NCBI GenBank assembly: GCA_050084515.1
Contig: CM114271.1
Span: 29,512,001-29,576,000 of the forward strand
Source: Blasia pusilla
Lineage: Eukaryota > Marchantiophyta > Marchantiopsida > Blasiales
Length of the DNA: 64,000 bases
Reading direction: 5' to 3'
The notes beneath the pieces are model-generated. The model was given only the letters and a program-made list of their open reading frames with translations, was not told where the DNA came from and did no database searches. The position numbers and the translations under genes were made by a program. Positions within the stretch are counted from its first letter, which is position 1. Each line of letters begins with the position of its first letter. Of this stretch, positions 54,605-64,000 are shown one piece after another.

Positions 54605-55273
54605 TCAACTCACACTCTGAATGTATGTAGTCAAAGCATGTAAGTCAACTGAATCAAGTATATATATCGTATCTTGTACCCCTAATTTCATTATCAAGTT
54701 CACATTAGAAATCACCATTTCAATATCAATCCATTGCACATCTATTGCATCATAAGTGAACAACGTTTTGTTGTTACCATGGCCGGAAGACTTGTACCAA
54801 TTACACATGATACGAAAAATGCGTCCCTTTTGTAGAGGAGGAGGTATAGACATGCCCATCAAGTCCAAGGCCCTACGACATCTTGACCAATGTGTACCAT
54901 TATTTTGAATCATAAACACGATACGCCCCAACCAATACTTCTTTTTTGCAACTCTTGCCTCCGTTGCAAGTTGTGTCACTTTTCCCTTCATTTTCTTTGA
55001 CTTTTTTGATCTTGTGGAAGGGCCAATGTTTGCTATAGATTCTAAAAAAAATGCGATATCACTACCAACATCAACCAAACAAGTTGGGCAATTAGGATCA
55101 TGCTCTTTTTCCTTGCCAGTAGTGTAATATGTCTTTTGGGCTATTCGAGTTAGTATGTCCCTTGACATGAAAGGATTGCAAGACAAGTGATTTACAAGGG
55201 TGAATTTATAGATAATCTTCTCCTCATAAGTTACAGTAGGAAATATTTCATGTGGAATCGCCATAGTAGTCAA
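54605..55273 (-). CDS. Hypothetical protein, 222 codons
   Basis: This single uninterrupted frame is long for this AT-rich, stop-rich region and has ordinary amino-acid composition. It begins 'MTTMAIPHEIFPTVTYEE' and contains a 'CPTC' pair near residue 62, a Lys-rich 'RSKKSKKMKGK' patch that could be a nuclear localisation signal, and a C-terminal half rich in Ile/Met/Val without a clear membrane helix. No family was recognised. It lies on the same strand as, and upstream of, the xanthine dehydrogenase relic. It may be a host gene, an exon, or part of an unrecognised mobile element. Confidence 0.4.
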   Translation of the reverse strand: MTTMAIPHEIFPTVTYEEKIIYKFTLVNHLSCNPFMSRDILTRIAQKTYYTTGKEKEHDPNCPTCLVDVGSDIAFFLESIANIGPSTRSKKSKKMKGKVTQLATEARVAKKKYWLGRIVFMIQNNGTHWSRCRRALDLMGMSIPPPLQKGRIFRIMCNWYKSSGHGNNKTLFTYDAIDVQWIDIEMVISNVNLIMKLGVQDTIYILDSVDLHALTTYIQSVS

Positions 55274-56850
55274 TTTTTCTTAAGAACCACGCTCACACAG
55301 AGTTGCGAATTCTCAAGTGTTTCTAGAGAGCTCAAAGATAAAAATATGATTGGCAACAAACAGGAAAATTAGATTCGCTAATCACTCTATACACAACTTT
55401 CCATAAGAGATGAAATTGATTTTAGCTTTCAACCACACATTTTGTGTTGGAAAAATATGGGCGCAACTGAATACTGAAGTTGAGTGCTCATCCGAGGTTG
55501 GCCCATGGTGGCATTACAAGAGGCGGATGCATGGTGGCTATGTGGAGAAGCACAGGACTACAGTGGAGAGATGGCAAGGAGAGGAAGATTTTAGGTGGGC
55601 GCATTAGGTTACAAATATCTCTCTTTCACGACCAAATTTGATTCCCCCCACGACCAAATGTGAATCAAAAGAGAGAGAGGTCCCATGCTTACCTAAATCA
55701 GCGTGAAAGCAAGAGGGTGGATAACAATAAGCTGACCAAGGCCAAACAATGGTGAACCAACTTCAACAATAAGCTGACACCACAGACATACACAAACGAT
55801 TCCAAAGAAGCACGGTCCATCCTTTTGAGGTTCCAATATCGTAGGATGTAGATCCAATTGAAAAAAAAAAGACACCTTGAGCTCCTTCACAAGTAGGTGT
55901 TAATCACCACAGATTGAAGAAAGATTTTTAACATGTTTATTGTTAGGAAGAACTCGACACAGGATTGATCGAAGCTTGCTCGATCATCAAACCTCCCTCC
56001 AGCCCGCCTGCAACTTGCTTGAAAGCTCCTCTTTCGAGTGGCAGTTGTTCGTCTTTCCTTGAAAGGTTTTCCCCTAAACTTAAAACCAGTTCAAGTCTTC
56101 TTGGGAGAAATAGTGGGAAAATGGTTAAGGGGGAAACCATTTAGAAAAAAAAAAACTATCTTTTTCCCTCTAAATTTCCCTGAAAAGAATCAAAGAATTC
56201 CTCTATAGGCAGGAAATTATTATATACTATTAAATTTGAAAGAAATATAACTAAATTCTATGCAAAAATATGTATTATATATATATTTTTTGAGTATTAA
56301 CCCTATCTTATGTGAACATCTTCCATGGAAGGACAACTAATATAAAGACCCTTCCATGACGTTCTTTTAAGACCTTCATGGAATAAATTGAACCCTATTG
56401 TTCTTCCACAAAACTTAATAAGTCTTCCAAGGGTCGCAATTAAAAAACCTCTTACTTTGTCGCACGTGATGGGGCATATTTGTGGAAGTGAGATCTTTGA
56501 GGATAGATACAACACACAATGTAGGAAGAATTGAACACACGGGTATACTTAGTTGACAAGACTGAGTCAATACATCTATAAAGAAGTATTGATATTTGAA
56601 GAACCATCTTCATGAAAGCCAAATTAGTCAATTCCACTCCTCGCTCTCGAAAAAGTTCACGAGTCATTCTCTTTGTCAATAGTGCACACAGCCGGTCTCC
56701 TGTCCAGTCCCTCCAATGATGCCCACTTTTTCCTTCCTTCCTCTACAGATTCAACTCCAACAATATGCACACCTCAAACCATTCCAACTCCTCTCCCTCT
56801 CATTCCACTAGTGTATCCACTTATGTAAATTGGTTACTTCAACTACTGCA
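55274..56850. other. Intergenic sequence
   Basis: No recognisable domain in the short open frames. An A-run near 55,861-55,870 and AT-rich stretches near 56,200-56,290 are the only notable compositional features. Confidence 0.45.
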
Positions 56851-56851
56851 C

Positions 56852-58855
<2,004 letters not shown>

Positions 58856-58860
58856 CTTGC

Positions 58861-59190
58861 ACATTCGTTAGAGGAGCCCCAACAAAGTCCCCTTTATCCA
58901 TCCACAACTTTATCAGAAGAGCAAGCGATATCGCCCCTATCACAAAACAACCTAATTTGCAATTTCATCAAACAAACCAAATTATTGGCACCCACAAATT
59001 CACAGCTTCATTACAAGCCCTACATTTACACATTTGTCAGAGGAGCCACAACAAAGTTACTTGCATCCATCCACAACTTAATTTGAAGAGAGACGACCGA
59101 TCGACTTTACCCCTACCACAAACAAACCAACCCAATTTGTAGTTTCATCAAAAGAATCGGTAATTGATGGCACCTCAATTTTAGAGGCTC
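58861..59190. repeat. Diverged tandem duplication, unit about 169 bp
   Basis: The unit starting 'acattcgttagaggagcc' at 58,861 recurs at 59,030 as 'acatttgtcagaggagcc'. It continues through 'atccatccacaactt', 'cccctatcacaaa' or 'cccctaccacaaa', and 'aatttgcaatttcatcaa' or 'aatttgtagtttcatcaa'. Confidence 0.8.
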
Positions 59191-62100
59191 ATCGCCCACT
59201 TTCTCAATCATCCCATCAACTATCACACATCATCGCATAGAGCTCCAGCACACGGACAAAGTCCACAATATCACCTTCAACTTCAAACTTGGCGGGAACA
59301 CCGCAATATTAATGGAGGCTCGATTGCGAACTATTTCCTATTTAAAACAATTCGTTATCATTCAAAAAGGACACACGTTTACAAAACTAGCAATTAATTG
59401 GAAAATAAAAAAAAAAAAAATGAAGTAAATATTTATTGAGAGAGAGGAGTACGATTCGGTGGAAGGCATTGTACATTGGTCCAATTTTTAAAAGTACAAG
59501 AAGGAAACACATTTAGATAGAGATTTGCGAGAGAGAGAGAGAGTGGGCTAAGCAAAAAGGGCGGACTCGAGAGGAGGCAAAGACCATTATTCTTCATAGA
59601 GACCGAAATCCAATCCTTTCCCCGTGCGTACTTGCAGCGTAATGAAAAAATTCCGGAGAGAGAGAGCTTCTCTCCATAATGTGCTACTTGACCTCTTCCA
59701 CAATGCCCACTCTCCCAAGCCAGAGCTGCCCACTTCCTATGCTCCGCACTTCTCTTGCGGCAACCTATATTATTATTGGAGAGTGCCTTCTTGATTTGCA
59801 AACACCTCTCTGTTTGACACATGGCAATTGGGCAGCAAAAAAATGTTTCACATCCTACGCGCAACAAGAAAATTTAAATTTGGGTGCATTATCATTAGCC
59901 CCTTCATGGACTATACACTAGCAAAAGCTGTTCAAACCCTAATTTTATTTCCCGTGCATTGCACGAACATCTTACTAGTGATGTGATAAAGCTATATGGG
60001 CTCCAAACTTGCTACCTACAAAATATGCTCATATTCACATAAAATATGCTCAGGCACAAGCAAACCGTGTCTAGAAACGACCTGAGTAGGGAGAAAAAAA
60101 ACCGTAAATCATACTATTAAGACGCTCCCAAAGAATGCCACATGTGAAGCCTTTTGGCTTTCTAAATTTTAAAAAAATATTTCAATGCTAATCCAATAGA
60201 AAGGAGGTTTTAGAAGTTCTTTTATTTTTTAAAATTAATTTATATTAAAAAATTAATTCTTTGGAAGAAATTTTTAGTCTCTTTGATGTTTAATTGAATT
60301 TAAATTCTAAAAATTATTTTTTATTTAAATAATTTATATGAATTTTTTTATATTTCATGTTAATTTTGGAAGGGAAATTATATCTTATTTTGGAAAAATT
60401 ATAATAGACTAAGGAAAATATTCTTATTCATCAATAGGACTCAAATGATTTTACATTTTTTCAAAAAATTTCAAACTTTAATTGTGAGGGATTTCTAAAA
60501 AATATTAAAAAAAAACTTTGGATTAAAATGAGTGATGTTATTTTATTCATTAAGAAATGGAGGTTAAAAAAATTAATGATATTTATTTTGATTTGATATA
60601 TATAGGAATACAAGTAGTGGAAAAATCATGAGTATAGTGAAATTGGAAAAGTATCAGATTTCTTTCTACTTCATCATTGGCTTTGTAATGGTATAGTGCC
60701 AAAACTCACTCACATGAATAATCTTGAGGTTCAAAAACTCATCACCTCTATGCATCTTTTGAGTATGATAGAGTACGTATGAGTCGGTATGACATAATTA
60801 GAATCACAAAGTAAAGTCGGGCTACCAATTTCCACTCTTCCAAGCTCAACCTGGAATTTCTTTTATTTAGTTGTGAATTCTAGACCTCGTACTTATGACT
60901 ACCACTCACTTGGCCATGTGAGTGTTTCTCTTACTACATGTCTTGAAACAATTGCAATGTGCTCTTTTGAACCCTTCCTATCATAATTGTTCACATATTA
61001 CACTTACTTGGATAACTACCACTTGTGCCAATTGCTTTGATAGGAGAGGGCAAAATCTTGACCAAGAATTGGTGCAATTATTCTCTTGGCATGGAGATAT
61101 ATACTCCATTAGTAAAACTTCCAATAAAAATAAAGTGTACTTGTAAAAAATTCAAAGGTACTCCATTACATGTACTCCCCAAACTCGATCCTCTATTTAA
61201 AGTTCTCATCTTTCCTATAGGGAAGAAAGAAAATCAGCTGCCAAATTTGAAAAGTGGTCACTAGACACAAGTGATAAGCATCCCTTGTCTCTCTAATTGT
61301 GAGTCCTATTGTAAAGTTGGCATCCATCCACATGTACCGTAAATGAAAAAAGAAAAAGCAAGAAATAATCCCATAATCACAAACTTTGTTAAATTTCTTA
61401 GCCGTTGGTGTTAAAGTCCCAAGGTTCAAAGAACTTAGGTTGGGATATGGATCTGCCATATGGTTACACACACTACGTTGTATGCACGCGTAGTGTTCAT
61501 ACATAGCATCTCTCCATCCACCTGGATGAACGGAACGGTGACCTTAGATTGTCCCACCGACCTAATGGCCTTGGAAGTTTTCGAGGGAGGTTCGGGGGAG
61601 GAAGTTTGATTGACCGAACGAGATTGCCTGAGTTATAGGCACTCATGGAGAGTATTTTCAAAAGAGAAAACCTTGTGATCCCTAGATGAAAAGTCGCATG
61701 GAAAACATTTGCATGGATGCCAATAATTTCGTGTGGTTGGCGAAGGTTTGAGCTTGGAATCCAATACAGCGCATGCCACCTCTTTATGATCAACGTAGTC
61801 CGTCCGTCCGTCCGTAAGAATTGTTGACATCTTGTGAGCACCACTCGCCGACAGGGGCACATGTTTAGGGCCTTATCTTAAGGAAAGCGGACACGTCGAT
61901 AGGCGGTTTGTCAGATTGGAGTTGCGAATTGTCATTATGGTTTCATTTTTTTTCCCATGTAATAGAATGGCTCGGAAGGAAGTGGCGAAAGCCTTGTTGG
62001 GACGCGTAGTGATGTAAGACTTATATATCGGTGTCATTTTCAAACGATGTAGTGGGTTTACAGTGGTGCCTTTTTCCCTCTCTCAAATCACCAGCAGTGC

Positions 62101-62305
62101 GTATACAAATACTACACATAACAACCACATGTATGTATACTCCAACAGGAGATGTCACTAGTCTTCTTATTGCGAAAACGAGCAGATGGGAACACGGGTA
62201 GCTCAATGAAACCAAATTGGCTGCATTGTCCCACTAGAAGCACACCCTATTCTCAACAGGAGACATTTACATTGCCCTACGGGTTAAAAGATAACGAGCT
62301 GGACC
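59191..62305. other. Intergenic sequence
   Basis: Contains short GA tracts near 59,530 and 59,660, an AT-rich block at 60,150-60,620 and a (CCGT)n run near 61,800. Open frames up to 144 codons show no recognised family. Confidence 0.45.
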
Positions 62306-62309
62306 GGCA

Positions 62310-62693
62310 TTATTGAGCTGAATTTTTCAAAGAGTAGAATGCTATACCTACTGCGTCGTTGGACATTCCAACAGTAACCGCAAGGACAGCCAAGCAGATT
62401 AACCACTTGATGTGTGCATTCTTGATTGTTCCTCTGGGTCGATAGCCACCGCAAAACTTCGTCGACTGCCTCATACGCTTCATTGCGTCTGTGATGATGT
62501 CCAGAGTGTTGCAGTCAATCGTTTTCTGATTTGTGGTCGGAGTAACATCCATGTCGCTTAGTCCCAAGTGATTGGTACAGATTGGGAAGGCGTTGTAGTA
62601 ATGTTGGACTTCTCCCTTGCGAAGACTATTTTTCCGGGATTGTCTTGAACACAATCTCTTGGGGGCCTTCCTCTTGGAGTTGCCGATACCCAT
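62310..62693 (-). CDS. Hypothetical small protein with a possible C-terminal membrane segment
   Basis: A 127-codon frame starts 'MGIGNSKRKAPKRLC', a basic N-terminus, and ends with a hydrophobic stretch, 'WLICLAVLAVTVGM', near residue 100 that could span a membrane. No family was recognised. A 50-bp stretch inside it (62,556-62,605) is repeated exactly at 63,382-63,431, outside any gene, which weakens the case for coding. Confidence 0.25.
   Translation of the reverse strand: MGIGNSKRKAPKRLCSRQSRKNSLRKGEVQHYYNAFPICTNHLGLSDMDVTPTTNQKTIDCNTLDIITDAMKRMRQSTKFCGGYRPRGTIKNAHIKWLICLAVLAVTVGMSNDAVGIAFYSLKNSAQ
62556..62605 (+). repeat. 50-bp direct repeat, copy 1
   Basis: It runs from 'gcttagtcccaagtgattgg' to 'gttgtagtaatgtt' and is identical by eye to 63,382-63,431. 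Confidence 0.92.
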
Positions 62694-64000
62694 GTCTAAT
62701 ACTCATGCAAACTTTTTTACATTAACTGCCCCGCACAAACAGTCAAATACAACCTATGTGAGGTTAAATTTCCGGGGATGAATCAAGGAAAGAATCGCTC
62801 AGGGATGTCTGGAGCGGTTTGAGGAAGAGAGAATGCTGAAATTGGGGGACTTGTGTTATTTTATACAACATATTTTCCAACATTGCCCAGGTCCATAAAC
62901 AGTTACAGCAGATCTGCATTGTCGTAGTCTTTCGGTGAAGCGTCAAAGCTTAAGCGTTGCTTGTGCAATTACAACGGAGAATTAAATCAAGTTTGTTCTG
63001 GTTCCCCGTCGATATGGATCGCAACACTGCTTTGTCGTAAGTCCCAACTTACGCCTCGCTGAAGCATGACGTTGTTGCTTGCTTTGGTTACTTGTCCCAC
63101 CTGGCATTGACACGCAAATTAGAAACTTTTCACGTAGCTCTGCAGTACAAAAATTGCTCAGTTTAGAATAAACATTCAATAGAATTTCGTTCAACCGTTA
63201 AGTACACCTAGAGAAACATAAATGGAATATTCCCTGCCCATTTTTCCCTCACGAGAGAATTCACTGATAACTGAGTTGGCCTACACATGAGCAGGCATGC
63301 GAAAGTGTTACTCTTGAACTAGTCGGTATTTGCCAACACCAATACGAAGGTAGAGGTAATGCACGTCTCGATTCTTGGTTTGCTTAGTCCCAAGTGATTG
63401 GTACAGATTGGGAAGGCGTTGTAGTAATGTTCGTATCCTTACAGTGTTCGCACATCAAAACGGATTTCAGTTTAATTCTCCATAGCACAACTAGAACCAC
63501 GAGATGTAGTGGAGCGACAGCAAGACAGCCACTTCCAATCACATGGATGGGAATTGTGAATCACTTCATACTCCGCATCTATACACTCAGAGGTTCTATC
63601 TAACCCAACACAGCTAGCGGAAGTTCATGATCACCGAGAGAAATTAGCCCCGTGAAGAATTATCGAAGGTAAGGAAGAGCTACTCACAGATGCAACCCAT
63701 CGGAGCCCGACGGGTTGTGCGTCTTGCATGAATTCCTCTTCGTCCTTCATACTGTTCATGGACAGGCGTAGTTCTGTTTATCAGCGCCTTTCCGAAAAAT
63801 TGTTCAGACATGTCTCGATGTCATAGCTTCAAATAGATAAGACTAGACGACTGCTCCCAAGAGAGTTCTCATGAGCTGCTGCTCAACCCTTCTTTCTCTC
63901 TTGGCCTCATTTGCACTAGAGCACGAACGTGCATGCTGACCTACCCAGTGCATTCTCGATGAAGAGAACGTACTTAGCAAACCCGGGCCCAGATTAAAAT
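62694..64000. other. Intergenic sequence, including repeat copy 2 at 63,382-63,431
   Basis: No gene recognised. The segment 63,382-63,431 is the second copy of the exact 50-bp direct repeat, 826 bp from the first. Confidence 0.5.

Noticed and set aside
59433-59867. 144-codon minus-strand ORF
   Set aside because: It contains Ser/Leu runs from short GA tracts and has no recognisable domain.
61497-61862. 121-codon minus-strand ORF
   Set aside because: No family resemblance, and an overlapping ORF in another frame is equally long; left as non-coding.

Overview
The window looks like repeat-rich nuclear DNA of a land plant or close streptophyte relative. The evidence is Ty1/copia and Ty3/gypsy elements of plant type, a Helitron, a plant-type xanthine dehydrogenase relic, an MFS relic with an apparent spliced exon, a 200-bp (GA)n tract and low coding density. 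The species cannot be named from the sequence. No rRNA or tRNA gene and no undamaged host gene was recognised; almost every recognisable protein is a transposon polyprotein or a decayed gene.

Layout. 0.9-2.4 kb is a diverged tandem array with units of about 200-235 bp. 7.75-8.9 kb holds the front part of an oxalate/formate-antiporter-like MFS pseudogene on the plus strand, and a matching rear part appears at 30.1-30.35 kb. Between them lies a nested transposon stack. Copia element A (minus strand, 9,045-29,797) was split by a Ty3/gypsy element (minus strand, 11,744-27,025, GCTT duplicated at both edges). The gypsy element was in turn entered by a 1.28-kb LTR-like insertion (13,235-14,511) and by copia element B (plus strand, 21,584-26,309). 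Copia A also carries a separate 544-bp LTR-like insertion (28,120-28,663, ATAT duplicated).

The most notable object is the gypsy element. Its minus-strand order is gag, protease, a Dnmt3-like DNA cytosine-5 methyltransferase domain (17.0-18.1 kb), reverse transcriptase, RNase H, integrase, and then a C-terminal PHD finger (12.49-12.64 kb) where many gypsy elements have a chromodomain. A DNA-methylation writer and a probable histone reader are therefore encoded in one retrotransposon. The copy is dead, with stops, frameshifts and nested insertions, but the catalytic Pro-Cys-Gln and Glu-Asn-Val motifs are still readable.

30-43 kb is gene-poor, with a decayed gypsy integrase fragment, foldback/MITE-like repeats and microsatellites. 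43.0-45.75 kb is a decayed Helitron Rep/helicase on the minus strand. 46.5-54.0 kb holds fragments of a xanthine dehydrogenase pseudogene on the minus strand, separated by a structurally complete copia element C of the same family as A (47,395-52,696, 5-bp duplication CTATG). 54-64 kb has one unrecognised 222-codon ORF, a 200-bp (GA)n tract, small duplications and mostly anonymous sequence.
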